Shown in pieces: positions 1 through 10,428 of a stretch of DNA of 64,000 bases (its first letter is position 1; each line of letters begins with the position of its first letter). The notes beneath the pieces were generated by a model, which had not been told where the DNA came from, made no database searches, and saw only the letters and a program-made list of their open reading frames with translations. This stretch comes from CAVVSD01 sp963757125. Lineage in GTDB: Bacteria > Actinomycetota > Thermoleophilia > Solirubrobacterales > Solirubrobacteraceae. The translations under genes were made by a program, and so were the position numbers. Location: NCBI GenBank assembly GCA_963757125.1, contig CAVWQP010000004.1, positions 186,001-250,000 on the forward strand. The letters run 5' to 3'.

Positions 1-701
1 CGCGCCACCGGATCGCCGTCCCACGCCAGTTCGGTGACGAGCGGGCCGGTGACGGCGCGACCCGATGCCCGCATCCGGCCGAGCGCGCTCTCGGGCTCCT
101 CGAGCGCCACCTGCCGCGCGGCCCGGCCGATCGCCTCCCCGGACACGTACGCCTCGAGGCACCCTCGGTTGGGGCAGCCGCCGGGGCAGGGAGGGCCGTT
201 CTCGTCGATGACCATGTGGCCGAGCTCCGGCCCGGCGCCGATCGTCCCGGTCGCCAGCCGGCCGGCGACGACCATCCCGCCGCCGATCCCCGTGCCGATC
301 GTCAGCAGGAGGGCGTCGGTCGCGCCGTGCGCCGCGCCCGCGCGCCACTCGACGAGCATCGCGGCGTTCGCGTCGTTGTCGACCTGCACCGGGAGCCCGG
401 TCCGCTCGCGCATGACGTCGGCGAACGGCAGGTCTGCGATCGGGAGGTGCACGGAGGTCGCCGCGACCCCGCGGCGGTCGTCCATGAGGCAGGCGATGCC
501 GAAGCCGACGCCGACGACCGGATCCCGCGCAGCGCCACGGGCCTCCTCGACGGCTTGGGAGACCGAGTCGAGGAGCGCTGCGGTGTCGGCATGGGGCACG
601 AGCCTCTGGGTGCGGTGATGGACCCGGAGGTCCGCGTCGACCACGCCCGCCAGGAGCTTCGTGCCTCCCAGGTCGACGCCGATCACGCAGGCGCCTGACA
701 T
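1..701 (-). CDS. ROK family sugar kinase/regulator, C-terminus cut by window edge
   Basis: Read on the minus strand, the protein begins MSGACVIGVDLGGTKLLAG, the phosphate-1 ATP-binding motif (DxGGTK) of ROK proteins. It continues through a sugar-binding/catalytic stretch (VDNDANAAMLVEW), a second phosphate loop (LTIGTGIGGGMV) and the ROK zinc motif region (GHMVID...CPNRGCLEAYVSG). The zinc motif carries Cys-x3-Gly-Cys in place of the usual CxCGxxGCxE. Families of this kind phosphorylate glucose, fructose or N-acetyl-sugars in the cytoplasm; no DNA-binding N-domain is present, so a kinase such as glucokinase is more likely than a repressor. ATG at 701 follows a GGCAGGGG-like ribosome site; an in-frame ATG at 716 is the alternative. 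Divergent from the LCP gene with only 25 bp between. About 233 residues are visible of a family usually near 300-320. Confidence 0.88.
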   Translation of the reverse strand, partial: MSGACVIGVDLGGTKLLAGVVDADLRVHHRTQRLVPHADTAALLDSVSQAVEEARGAARDPVVGVGFGIACLMDDRRGVAATSVHLPIADLPFADVMRERTGLPVQVDNDANAAMLVEWRAGAAHGATDALLLTIGTGIGGGMVVAGRLATGTIGAGPELGHMVIDENGPPCPGGCPNRGCLEAYVSGEAIGRAARQVALEEPESALGRMRASGRAVTGPLVTELAWDGDPVA

Positions 702-726
702 GACCCCTGCCACCATACAGCGCTGC

Positions 727-1791
727 ATGAGCGCCCCGAACGGCACAGACGCGCCTCCCGAGTACACGAAGTACCGCTCCCGCCCGAAGCTCTTCGGCCG
801 GGGGAGCGACTCCGTGGAGGTCACGCCGGACGGCGTCCCGCGCGAGCTCCCGCCGCAGCCCGGGCGGCGCCGGTTCACGGCCCCAGGGCCGTGGCGCGTC
901 GTGCGGTGGGTCGTGCTCGCGCTCGTCGGCTGGGTCGTGCTCTCCGCCGTGCTCTTTCTCGTCAGCGCGCAGATCGAGCAGGGCAAGGTCTCCGACGCCG
1001 CCGACGCGCAGCTCGGCGGCGCTGGCTTCCCGCTCACGAGCCCGAACACCATCCTCGTCCTCGGGTCCGACCAGCGCGGCTCGGCGACCGCCGAGCCGGG
1101 TGCCTCGACGAGCGCGCCGGGCCGCTCGGACTCGATCATGCTGCTGCGCGTCGGCGGCGGGGCGAACGCGCGGCTGTCCATCGCCCGCGACACGCTCGCC
1201 GACATCCCCGGCCACGGCAGGCAGAAGATCAACGCGGCCTACGCCTTCGGCGGCGCGGCGCTCGCCATCCGCACGGTCGAGCAGTACACGGGCATCGACG
1301 TCAACCACCTCATCGAGGTCAACTTCGACGAGTTCCCGGGCCTCATCGACGCCATGGGCGGCATCAACTACACGGGCGGCTGCGTCGTCTCCAAGGTCAA
1401 CGGCGGCTACGCCAACGGCGGCGTGACGGTCCGCATCCGCGCCGGGGTGAAGACGCACCTGAACGGCGACCAGGCCCTCGCGCTCGCCCGCACGCGCAAG
1501 AACGCCTGCAACGCCCGCGAGAACGACCTGACCCGCGCCCGACGCCAGCAGCGCATCATCGCCGCGATGAAGTCACGGACGCTGTCGCCGGCCGGGTTCG
1601 TCCGCGCGCCCTGGATCTCCTGGCATGCGCCGAAGGCCTTCCGCACCGACATGAGCGGCCCGACGCTCGCCGGCGCCCTCGCCGCGATGGCGATGGGCGG
1701 CACGCCGACGACCCACGTCCTGGGCACGCTGGACGGCAACATCCCGCCCGCGACGGTGCGAGCCGCCGCGGAGCGCTTCCGGTCGGGCTAG
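727..1791 (+). CDS. LytR-CpsA-Psr (LCP) family cell-wall glycopolymer ligase
   Basis: 354-residue type II membrane protein: a charged cytoplasmic N-terminus (1-57), one membrane helix (about 58-81), then an extracytoplasmic LCP domain. Diagnostic LCP elements are NTILVLGSDQR at about 108, RSDSIMLLRV at 133-142, the Arg-Asp pair in SIARDTLADIPG (151-162), KINAAYAFGG, and the late DQALALARTRKN...DLTRARRQQRI block. LCP enzymes transfer undecaprenyl-linked glycopolymers to peptidoglycan, using Arg residues to bind the pyrophosphate. The start ATG at 727 is chosen because residues before it are not conserved-looking and it sits just past the divergent kinase start. The TAG stop shares the tetranucleotide CTAG with the stop of the convergent FmdB-like gene. 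Confidence 0.9.
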   Translation: MSAPNGTDAPPEYTKYRSRPKLFGRGSDSVEVTPDGVPRELPPQPGRRRFTAPGPWRVVRWVVLALVGWVVLSAVLFLVSAQIEQGKVSDAADAQLGGAGFPLTSPNTILVLGSDQRGSATAEPGASTSAPGRSDSIMLLRVGGGANARLSIARDTLADIPGHGRQKINAAYAFGGAALAIRTVEQYTGIDVNHLIEVNFDEFPGLIDAMGGINYTGGCVVSKVNGGYANGGVTVRIRAGVKTHLNGDQALALARTRKNACNARENDLTRARRQQRIIAAMKSRTLSPAGFVRAPWISWHAPKAFRTDMSGPTLAGALAAMAMGGTPTTHVLGTLDGNIPPATVRAAAERFRSG

Positions 1792-2174
1792 TCCTTCGAG
1801 GAGGACGAGGACGACGACGAGCCCGACGACGACGAGCCCGTCTTCGCGCCGCCGTCGGACGACGACGAGGAGGAGGACGAGGAGGACGACCCGGAGTCCG
1901 ACGAGCCGCTCGACGACGACGAGTCGGAGGAGTTCGAAGACGAGTTGGAGGAGGACGAGGACTTCTCGCTCGCCTTCTCGCGGTTGCGCTTCTTCGTCCC
2001 GTAGTCGGTGTTGTAGAAGCCCTTGCCCTTGAAGTGGATGGCGATGGGGCTGAAGACGCGATCGACCGGCACGCCCGTCTCGGGGTCGTGCGTCAAGGGG
2101 TCATCGGACATCTTCTGCATGACCTCGAACGTCGTCCCGTCCGGACGTCGGTACTCGTAGAACGGCACTCCCAT
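1788..2174 (-). CDS. FmdB-like protein with lost zinc ribbon and serine-rich tail
   Basis: 128 residues. The first 55 align by eye with FmdB/zinc-ribbon regulators (FYEYR...FEVMQKMSDDPLT...GVPVDRVFSPIAIHFKGKGFYNTDYG), but the four zinc Cys positions are replaced: the usual YEYRCxxCG reads YEYRRPDGT and the usual CPxCG reads HDPETG. No cysteine remains in the protein. From about residue 69 the tail is almost purely Ser with scattered Asn, Asp and Gly, encoded by TCG/TCC/AGC runs. FmdB proteins are small putative regulators linked to amide/C1 metabolism in some bacteria; a zinc-free member probably keeps the fold for another role. It lies divergent to glyS with 14 bp between and converges on the LCP gene. 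Confidence 0.75.
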   Translation of the reverse strand: MGVPFYEYRRPDGTTFEVMQKMSDDPLTHDPETGVPVDRVFSPIAIHFKGKGFYNTDYGTKKRNREKASEKSSSSSNSSSNSSDSSSSSGSSDSGSSSSSSSSSSSDGGAKTGSSSSGSSSSSSSSKD

Positions 2175-2188
2175 ACCCTAGCCGTCCG

Positions 2189-3556
2189 ATGAGCCACGAC
2201 GCCGTGACCATGGAGAAGATCGTCTCCCTCTGCAAGAGGAGGGGCTTCGTGTTCCCGTCCTCCGAGATCTACGGCGGCCTCGGGTCGACGTACGACTACG
2301 GGCACTACGGGGTGCTCCTGAAGACCAACGTGCGCAACGAGTGGTGGCGGTCGATGCTCCAGGAGCGCGACGACATCGTCGCGCTCGACTCGGCGATCCT
2401 CCAGCACCCGCGCGTGTGGGAGGCCAGCGGGCATCTCGAGGGCTTCACCGACCCGCTCGTCGACTGCCGCGCGTGCAAGCAGCGCTTCCGCGCCGACCAC
2501 GTCGACCCGGACGAGATGTGCCCGGCCAAGGCGAACCTGCCCAAGACCGAGGACCGGCGCCACGAGTTCACCGAGGCGCGCGACTTCAACCTCATGTTCA
2601 AGACGTTCGTCGGCCCCGTCGAGGAGACCGCGTCGGTGACGTACCTGCGTCCGGAGACGGCGCAGGGCATCTTCATCAACTTCAAGAACGTCCTGCAGTT
2701 CAGCCGCCGCAAGCCGCCGTTCGGCATCGCGCAGACCGGCAAGTCGTTCCGCAACGAGATCACGCCGGGCAACTTCATCTTCCGCACGCGCGAGTTCGAG
2801 CAGATGGAGATGGAGTTCTTCGTGCCGCCGGCCGAGGCGGGCGAGTGGTACGCGCACTGGAAGAACGAGCGCTTCACCTGGTACGAGGACCTCGGGATCC
2901 GCACCGACCACCTCCGGCTGCGCGAGCACGACGCCGACGAGCTCAGCCACTACTCGTCAGGGACCGCCGACGTCGAGTACCTCTTCCCCATCGGGTGGTC
3001 CGAGCTCGAGGGCATCGCCAACCGCGGCGACTTCGACCTCACCCGCCACACCGAGTTCAGCGGCGAGAAGCTCGAGTACTTCGACCAGGCGACCGGTGAC
3101 CGCTACGTGCCGCACGTCATCGAGCCCGCCGCCGGCGCCGACCGCGCGACGCTCGCGTTCCTCGTCGACGCGTACGACGAGGAGGAGATCGAGGGCGACT
3201 CGCGGACCGTGCTGCGGCTGCACCCGCGCCTCGCGCCGGTGAAGGTCGCGGTGCTCCCGCTCGTGCGCAAGGACGGCCAGCCGGAGCTGGCGCGCGAGGT
3301 GCGCGCGTCGCTGCGTGGGTTCATGCAGTGCGAGTACGACGAGGGCGGCTCGATCGGCCGGCGCTACCGGCGCCAGGACGAGATCGGGACGCCGTGGTGC
3401 GTCACGATCGACCACGAGTCCCTGCAGGACCGCACGGTGACGATCCGCGACCGCGACTCGCTCGAGCAGGAGCGCGTGCCGATCGACGACCTGCCCGGGC
3501 TGCTGGCGGCGCGCCTCGCGACGCCCTGGCGCTCGCCAAAGCTCGAGCGCGCTTGA
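2189..3556 (+). CDS. glyS: Glycyl-tRNA synthetase, dimeric (alpha2) class II type
   Basis: 455 residues, cytoplasmic; charges tRNA-Gly with glycine. The N-terminus (EKIVSLCKRRGFVFPSSEIYGG) and following GHYGVLLKTNVRNEWW are hallmarks of the single-chain GlyRS found in Actinomycetota, archaea and eukaryotes. Class II motif 2 is evident in FRNEITPGNFIFRTREFEQMEMEFF, and the C-terminal anticodon-binding domain ends with TVTIRDRDSLEQERV. A zinc-like insertion (DCRACKQRFRADHV...MCP) follows the first catalytic segment. Start ATG 2189 was preferred to an internal ATG at 2210; a TACCCT box at 2174-2179 lies 9 bases upstream, consistent with a leaderless message. Length is normal for the family. Confidence 0.97.
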   Translation: MSHDAVTMEKIVSLCKRRGFVFPSSEIYGGLGSTYDYGHYGVLLKTNVRNEWWRSMLQERDDIVALDSAILQHPRVWEASGHLEGFTDPLVDCRACKQRFRADHVDPDEMCPAKANLPKTEDRRHEFTEARDFNLMFKTFVGPVEETASVTYLRPETAQGIFINFKNVLQFSRRKPPFGIAQTGKSFRNEITPGNFIFRTREFEQMEMEFFVPPAEAGEWYAHWKNERFTWYEDLGIRTDHLRLREHDADELSHYSSGTADVEYLFPIGWSELEGIANRGDFDLTRHTEFSGEKLEYFDQATGDRYVPHVIEPAAGADRATLAFLVDAYDEEEIEGDSRTVLRLHPRLAPVKVAVLPLVRKDGQPELAREVRASLRGFMQCEYDEGGSIGRRYRRQDEIGTPWCVTIDHESLQDRTVTIRDRDSLEQERVPIDDLPGLLAARLATPWRSPKLERA

Positions 3557-3571
3557 ACTAAGCTCCGTCGT

Positions 3572-4012
3572 GTGGCGGAGCTCCTGACCATCGGCGAGGT
3601 CGCCCGGCGCAGCGGCGTCGCGGCCTCCGCCCTGCGGTACTACGAGGACCGCGGGCTCATCACGTCCGAGCGCACCGGTGCGGCGCACCGCCGGTACCCG
3701 CGGGCGGTCATCCGGCGGGTGGCGTTCATCGTGTTCGCGCAGCGCGTGGGGCTCACGCTCGAGGAGATCGGCGACGAGCTCGCGAAGCTGCCGACCGACC
3801 GCGTCCCGGGCCGGCGCGACTGGGCCCAGCTGTCGGAGACGTGGCAGGGCCGGATCGACGACCGCATCGAGGAGCTGCAGCGGCTGCGCGACGGGATGAC
3901 GTCGTGCATCGGCTGCGGGTGCCTGTCGCTGGACAAGTGCGCGTACGTCAACCCGGACGACCGGCTGGCCAACCGCGGGCCCGGTCCGGCGGCGTGGACG
4001 CGGAGGCGGTAG
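3572..4012 (+). CDS. soxR: SoxR-like redox-sensing MerR-family activator
   Basis: 146 residues starting at GTG. The N-terminus is a MerR winged helix (LTIGEVARRSGVAASALRYYEDRGLI, residues 5-30), followed by a dimerisation helix (about 80-110) and the SoxR signature Cys112-x2-Cys115-x-Cys117-x5-Cys123 that ligates a [2Fe-2S] cluster. In this family oxidation of the cluster by redox-active compounds triggers DNA distortion and activation. In Actinomycetota SoxR usually controls oxidases or efflux pumps rather than soxS; no obvious target lies beside it here. A TAAGCT box at 3559-3564 is 7 bases from the GTG, suggesting its own leaderless promoter directly after glyS. Confidence 0.93.
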   Translation: MAELLTIGEVARRSGVAASALRYYEDRGLITSERTGAAHRRYPRAVIRRVAFIVFAQRVGLTLEEIGDELAKLPTDRVPGRRDWAQLSETWQGRIDDRIEELQRLRDGMTSCIGCGCLSLDKCAYVNPDDRLANRGPGPAAWTRRR

Positions 4013-4032
4013 GGAGGCGCGGAGCGCCACCC
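4012..4032. terminator. Hairpin between convergent soxR and membrane protein gene
   Basis: GGG-A-GGCGC, loop GGA, GCGCC-A-CCC: eight pairs with one A-A mismatch, starting in the soxR stop codon. No U-tract on either side, so it would act as a GC-type bidirectional terminator if real. Confidence 0.45.
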
Positions 4033-4036
4033 CCAG

Positions 4037-4501
4037 CTACCGCACCAGCACCGCCGCGCCCGCCGGCACGCGCCCGGCGAGGCTGACGATCGCGCCGTCG
4101 CTCAACCTGACGCACGCCTTCGCCACGAGCTGGGTGCGATCGACCGGCGACGACCACCGGCGCCCGCTCACGCAGTCGACCGGCCCGGTCCCACGCCACG
4201 CGACCTCGCCGTCGCGCACGAGCTTCATCCGGTACCGGTCCTGCTCGAGGACGAGTTGCGCGCCGTCGCCGACCGGCGGCGCTGCCGCCGGGCGCTCCGG
4301 CGCGCGGAAGCCGACCTCGACCGGCTGCGGGCTCCACGCGCCCGTGAGGGCGATGCCGGCCACGATCGTCATCCCGACGAGCAGGCCGGCGGATGCGAGC
4401 CGCCACACGGTGCGCCGCCCACCCATGCGGGTGGCTGCGGAAACTGGCGGTCTGTATGGCGCGCTGGCGACGATGTCGCGCTCGGGGGAGGTTCGCGGCA
4501 T
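4037..4501 (-). CDS. Hypothetical single-pass membrane-anchored protein
   Basis: 154 residues. A basic segment (GGRRTVWR) precedes one hydrophobic helix at about residues 36-53 (ASAGLLVGMTIVAGIALTG), then an extracytoplasmic-looking domain with two Cys (PVDCVSGRRW and AKACVRL) that could form a disulphide. I do not recognise the family. An internal ATG at 4426 would give a 129-residue version beginning MGGRRTVW, just before the helix, and may be the real start because residues 1-25 look non-conserved. Convergent with soxR. Confidence 0.6.
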   Translation of the reverse strand: MPRTSPERDIVASAPYRPPVSAATRMGGRRTVWRLASAGLLVGMTIVAGIALTGAWSPQPVEVGFRAPERPAAAPPVGDGAQLVLEQDRYRMKLVRDGEVAWRGTGPVDCVSGRRWSSPVDRTQLVAKACVRLSDGAIVSLAGRVPAGAAVLVR

Positions 4502-4584
4502 AGGAGGCAGCGCAGGAAACCACCCGAGAGGATGGGCTACCAGACCTGACCCACCGGAATGGACAGGTATATGACCCGGGAACG

Positions 4585-4613
4585 ACGAGGGGCACCCGAT
4601 GGGCGCCCCTCGT
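4585..4613 (-). terminator. Terminator-like hairpin after the 4635-5096 gene
   Basis: Nine-base arms ACGAGGGGC and GCCCCTCGT, with an inner CCC/GGG stem closing a GAT loop. It starts 22 bases past the stop of the minus-strand membrane protein gene. No U-tract follows. Confidence 0.5.
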
Positions 4614-4634
4614 CACTGCCTGGTGTGCCGCCGG

Positions 4635-5096
4635 TCAGCTGGCCGGGGTCGTCGCCGCAGGCTGCGGCGGCGGTGCGGTGGTCGACGTGTAGTCGAACTC
4701 CTCCTCGGCACCGAAGACGAGATCCAGGACCTTGTTGCGCAGACCCTCGTTCACCGCGACGGCGATCGCGCCGCCGATGATCGCGATGAAGAGCAGCTTG
4801 CCGAGCCCGAACCGCTTCTTCTTCTTGGGCCCTTCCTGCAGCGCTCCGCCGACTTCCTTGAGCGCCTCGGTGGCCTTCTTGATGTCGCGTTGGACCTTCT
4901 TGTCGTTCGTGAGCATCTTCGCGGGCTTCTTCCCGTTGCTCACCCGACCGTAGGCGTCACGGGCAGCCTCGAAGGCAACCCGGACGTTGTCCCGCAGGTC
5001 CTCGTCCTCCAGGGCCCGGCGCACATAGGGGTTGTTCCGGGCCGCGGAGGCGGCAGCACCCGCCTTGGCGGTCTTGCTCATCGCCATCTCCGTCAC
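4635..5096 (-). CDS. Hypothetical small membrane protein with basic N-domain and Thr/Pro tail
   Basis: 153 residues. Layout: an Ala/Arg-rich helical N-terminus (NPYVRRALEDEDLRDNVRVAFEAARDAYGRV, residues 22-52), a lysine-rich amphipathic section ending GPKKKKRFG (about 89-97), one membrane helix (about 98-114, KLLFIAIIGGAIAVAVN), then an acidic patch and a short Thr/Pro/Ala tail. The shape resembles actinobacterial proteins with a cytoplasmic helical bundle tethered to the membrane. Function not recognised. Several in-frame Met codons (residues 1, 4, 6) make the exact start uncertain. It precedes no obvious operon partner; the next gene upstream is a 46-residue acidic ORF. Confidence 0.7.
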   Translation of the reverse strand: MTEMAMSKTAKAGAAASAARNNPYVRRALEDEDLRDNVRVAFEAARDAYGRVSNGKKPAKMLTNDKKVQRDIKKATEALKEVGGALQEGPKKKKRFGLGKLLFIAIIGGAIAVAVNEGLRNKVLDLVFGAEEEFDYTSTTAPPPQPAATTPAS

Positions 5097-5146
5097 ACAC
5101 CTCGAATCGCTTGCAGTCGCGTGATCCTAGTACCCAACGTCGAGCA

Positions 5147-5287
5147 TCAGCGCTCGTCGTCCTCGTCCTCCGGTGCCTCGTCGGACTTCTCCGGCGCGGC
5201 CTCGTCCTCCTCGCCCAACTCGCGGTCGTGGCGCTCCAGCGCCTCGCGGGCGCGTTCGATCTGCTCACGGCTCGGTCCGTCGCTCAT
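5147..5287 (-). CDS. Small acidic protein of 46 residues
   Basis: A short open frame starting at ATG 5287 encodes a helical segment (SREQIERAREALERHDRELG) followed by a Glu/Asp-rich tail ending EDEDDER. The heptad-like spacing of the first 25 residues and its position between two same-strand genes (17 bp after the monooxygenase stop, 50 bp before the membrane protein) support a real gene. Codon third positions are G/C-biased as in neighbours. No function can be assigned. Confidence 0.55.
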   Translation of the reverse strand: MSDGPSREQIERAREALERHDRELGEEDEAAPEKSDEAPEDEDDER

Positions 5288-5304
5288 GGCATGGACCTAC
5301 CCAC

Positions 5305-6546
5305 TCAGTGGATGAACTTCGGCGGGATGCCCAGCTGGATGCGGCTGCTCATCTCGGCGGCGTCCTCGAGGTTCGCCGCCGGGTGGGTCGCCGCGAGGCT
5401 GACATCCCGGAACGCCCGCTCGAGCACCGAGCCCGGCTTGGTGGAGCTGGCTCCGGCCCTCCGGAAGCACAGCTCGACGGCCTCCGTGGCCAGCTCCTGC
5501 GCCTGCAGCGCGAGGTTGCGCAGCCCGTCGTCGTCGGCGATCGTGAACGGCACGCCCTCGACGATGAACCGCTCGCCGAGCTCGCGGTAGCGGCGCGCGA
5601 GCGTGAACACGAGCGCTTCCGCCGCGTTCGTCTTGCGGCGCGCCTGCCCCAGCCAGCGCAGGTAGTCGGGCGACTCCGTCCGCGGGATGACCGGCGGCAG
5701 CGGCGTGCTCTTCTCGCGGGTCAGCCGCTCGAACTCGACGACCGACCCGCGCGCCGCGCCGACCAGGAGGGCGGCGAGCTCGCCGTAGTAGATCGTCATC
5801 GTGCGCCCGAGGTACATCGGCGCCTTGTGGACCAGGAAGCCCTGCGGCCCCTCGGGCGGGTGGATCGCGCCGAGCCAGTTGCCGTCCACGACGAGGTGGT
5901 CGGGCACGAAGACGTCGTCGACCACCACGGTGTTCGACCCCGAGGCGCGCAGGCCGATCGAGTTGTCCCCGCCCCAGTCGTCGACCACCGTGCACTGCTC
6001 CATCGGGACGATCGGCGCGAGCACGGCCACACGGCCGTCCGGCAGCGGGCCCATCGAGGTCGCGATGAAGTGCGAGCCGTACGGGGACCCGGAGGAGTAC
6101 GCCCAGCGCCCGGTGACGCGATAGCCGCCCTCGACCTTCGTCGCCGTGCCCTCCGGCGCTGCCCGGTGCGGCGAGGAGAAGTAGCCGTCGCGATGGGAGA
6201 ACAGCTCGTCCTGCGCCTGCTCCCCGAAGTACGCGCAGACCTGGAGCACGTGCGCGGAGCCGAGGCTGAGGTTCCAGCCCGTCCCCAGGTCGCCCTCGGC
6301 GATCGTCATCGTGACGCGCAGGAACGCCTCGAGGTCGAACCCGTAGCCCCCGTAGCGGCGCGGCTGCAGGATGCGGAAGAAGCCCGCGTCCACGAACGCG
6401 CGATGCAGCTCGGGGGAGTAGCGGCCGGCCACCTCGGCGGCAGGCGCCTCGGCGCGGACCCGGTCGCGCAGCGCGCGGGCCCGCGCGGCGAGCTCGTCGG
6501 GGGTGAGGTCCGGCTCGGGGACCGCGATCTCCTCCATCGTCAGCAT
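5305..6546 (-). CDS. Group D flavin-dependent monooxygenase, acyl-CoA dehydrogenase fold (HsaA/HpaB-like)
   Basis: 413 residues. Architecture follows the acyl-CoA dehydrogenase superfamily: N-terminal helical domain (RYSPELHRAFVDAGFFRILQPRRYGGYG, near 42-70), beta-barrel middle (YRVTGRWAYSSGSPYGSHF; DDWGGDNSIGLRASGSNTVVVDDVFVPDHLV) and a C-terminal helical bundle (about 250-400). The SGSPYGSHF segment and lack of the acyl-CoA catalytic Glu context fit two-component hydroxylases such as HsaA, which use reduced flavin from a partner reductase to hydroxylate aromatic rings; that assignment is by family resemblance. No flavin reductase is adjacent, so the substrate and partner are unknown. The start ATG 6546 is followed by an alternative ATG at 6537. 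Confidence 0.82.
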   Translation of the reverse strand: MLTMEEIAVPEPDLTPDELAARARALRDRVRAEAPAAEVAGRYSPELHRAFVDAGFFRILQPRRYGGYGFDLEAFLRVTMTIAEGDLGTGWNLSLGSAHVLQVCAYFGEQAQDELFSHRDGYFSSPHRAAPEGTATKVEGGYRVTGRWAYSSGSPYGSHFIATSMGPLPDGRVAVLAPIVPMEQCTVVDDWGGDNSIGLRASGSNTVVVDDVFVPDHLVVDGNWLGAIHPPEGPQGFLVHKAPMYLGRTMTIYYGELAALLVGAARGSVVEFERLTREKSTPLPPVIPRTESPDYLRWLGQARRKTNAAEALVFTLARRYRELGERFIVEGVPFTIADDDGLRNLALQAQELATEAVELCFRRAGASSTKPGSVLERAFRDVSLAATHPAANLEDAAEMSSRIQLGIPPKFIH

Positions 6547-6607
6547 GGGTGCAGCCTAGATCCGCCCGCGGGCCGCCGTTGGACCCCGGGCGCACGCTCG
6601 TGGACCG

Positions 6608-7543
6608 TCAGCGCACGGTGCGCCCGTCGCTGGGCGCGCGCCCGTACGCCGCGCGGTACACGCGGCTGAAGTGGCGCGGGTTGCGGAACCCCCAGCCGTA
6701 GGCGATCGACGCCACGGTCTCGCCGGCCAGCGCCGGATCGGCGAGATCGCGCCGGCAGCGCTCCAGGCGCCGGTCGCGGATCCACGCGGACACGGTGAGC
6801 CCCTCCCCCGCGAACAGCCCGTGCAGGTGACGCACGGAGATGAAGTGCTCGGCGGCGATCGACGCCGGGCTGAGCGACGGGTCGGGCAGACGTTCGTCGA
6901 TCCACGCCTGGATGCGCGCCAGGAGCGCGGCACGGCGGGACGCGCGCGGCAGGCTGTCGGTGTACAGGCCTCGCACGAGCTCGACGATCCCGTCGCCGAC
7001 GCTCGTGTCGGACTCCGCGATGCGCCCGTCGCGCAGGCCGTCGCCGATCCCGCGCAGGAACGGGCCGAGGACCGCGCCGACGCCGGACTCGCGGCTCACG
7101 GGCGTCGCCGTCGCCTGCAGGAGCCGCTCGACGTCGCGCGCGAGGAGCGCCTTGGGCACCGAGAACGTGAGCATCTCGAACGGCGTCGCCGAGGAGACCT
7201 CGAACGTCCGCGACGTGTCCGTGGTCGTGATGTCGCCCTCGCCGATCGTCGTGCCGCGGCCGTCCTGGGTCCGCTCCTGCGTCCCGCGCACCATCATCGT
7301 CAGCTCCAGGCGCTGGGGATCGGCCTTCGCGATCGCCTGCGGCGTGCGCACGACGCGCGAGGGACCCGCGGCGATGCGGCGCACGCGGACCGGCCCGAGG
7401 TCGTGGCCCAGCGCGCGGGCGGCGAAGCCCGTGTCGGCGCCCGGCTGGACGTCGAGCGGGAAGAACAGCGCCTCCTGTGCCTGCGCCCAGTAGCTGCCGC
7501 GCTCGCGTGCGGCCACCGTCGTCGTGTCGACGACGAGCGGCAT
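6608..7543 (-). CDS. AraC-family transcriptional regulator in the lon operon
   Basis: 311 residues. The N-terminal ~190 residues resemble the AraC-binding-like-2 sensor domain (GPVRVRRIAAGPSRVVRTPQ...LELTMMVRGTQERTQDGRG). The C-terminal ~100 form two helix-turn-helix units: LSPASIAAEHFISVRHLHGLFAGEG and the AraC signature AGETVASIAYGWGFRNPRHFSRVYRAAYGRAP. Start ATG 7543 lies 5 bases after the lon stop (TGACCGCGATG), so it is probably translated from the hsp20-lon message. That placement suggests it either regulates this operon or responds to the same stress; an unrelated downstream target is equally possible. Confidence 0.9.
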   Translation of the reverse strand: MPLVVDTTTVAARERGSYWAQAQEALFFPLDVQPGADTGFAARALGHDLGPVRVRRIAAGPSRVVRTPQAIAKADPQRLELTMMVRGTQERTQDGRGTTIGEGDITTTDTSRTFEVSSATPFEMLTFSVPKALLARDVERLLQATATPVSRESGVGAVLGPFLRGIGDGLRDGRIAESDTSVGDGIVELVRGLYTDSLPRASRRAALLARIQAWIDERLPDPSLSPASIAAEHFISVRHLHGLFAGEGLTVSAWIRDRRLERCRRDLADPALAGETVASIAYGWGFRNPRHFSRVYRAAYGRAPSDGRTVR

Positions 7544-7548
7544 CGCGG

Positions 7549-9938
<2,390 letters not shown>

Positions 9939-9942
<4 letters not shown>

Positions 9943-10391
9943 GAGGCCGCGTCCTCGCCGCGCTCGATCGGCACGGTGCGACTCCGGCTCTCGGGCTGGA
10001 CCAGGGGAAGCTCCACGCGGAGGATCCCGTCGTGGTAGCTGGCGTTCGCGGCGTCGGGGTCGACCTCGACGCCGAGGTCGATCGCGCGGTGGAAGCGGCC
10101 GTGCTCGATCTCGAGCTGCTGGTAGACGGCGCCCTCGGCGACCGGCGGCCTGCGCAGGCCGGAGAGCGTGAGGACACGGCCTTCGACCTGGAGCTCCAGG
10201 TCGGACAGGTCGATGCCGGCCAGCTCGGCCTGGATGATCGCCCGCGCGGGGTCCTTGGCGTAGAGGACGTCGACGCGCGGGGAGAACCCGCCGCGGCGCG
10301 TCATCGAACGACCCACCACGTCGCCGAACAGCTCGTCGACCTCGCGGCGCATCCGCTCGAAGTTCGCGAACAGATCGCGCTCCTGGGACAT
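9939..10391 (-). CDS. Hsp20/alpha-crystallin small heat-shock protein
   Basis: 150 residues. The alpha-crystallin domain spans about 38-140: PRVDVLYAKDPARAIIQAELAGIDLSDLELQVEGRVLTLSG, then YHDGILRVELPLVQ. The C-terminal tail contains a TVPIE motif, an IxI-like element used for oligomer contacts. Such proteins bind unfolding clients without ATP. It is the first gene of an operon with lon, so a holdase and a protease are co-expressed. No CIRCE or HAIR element is evident in the short (about 37 bp) upstream gap. Confidence 0.93.
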
Positions 10392-10428
10392 CGACGACCA
10401 GCCTAGTCCGTCGGGCGAGCGGGCAGGT

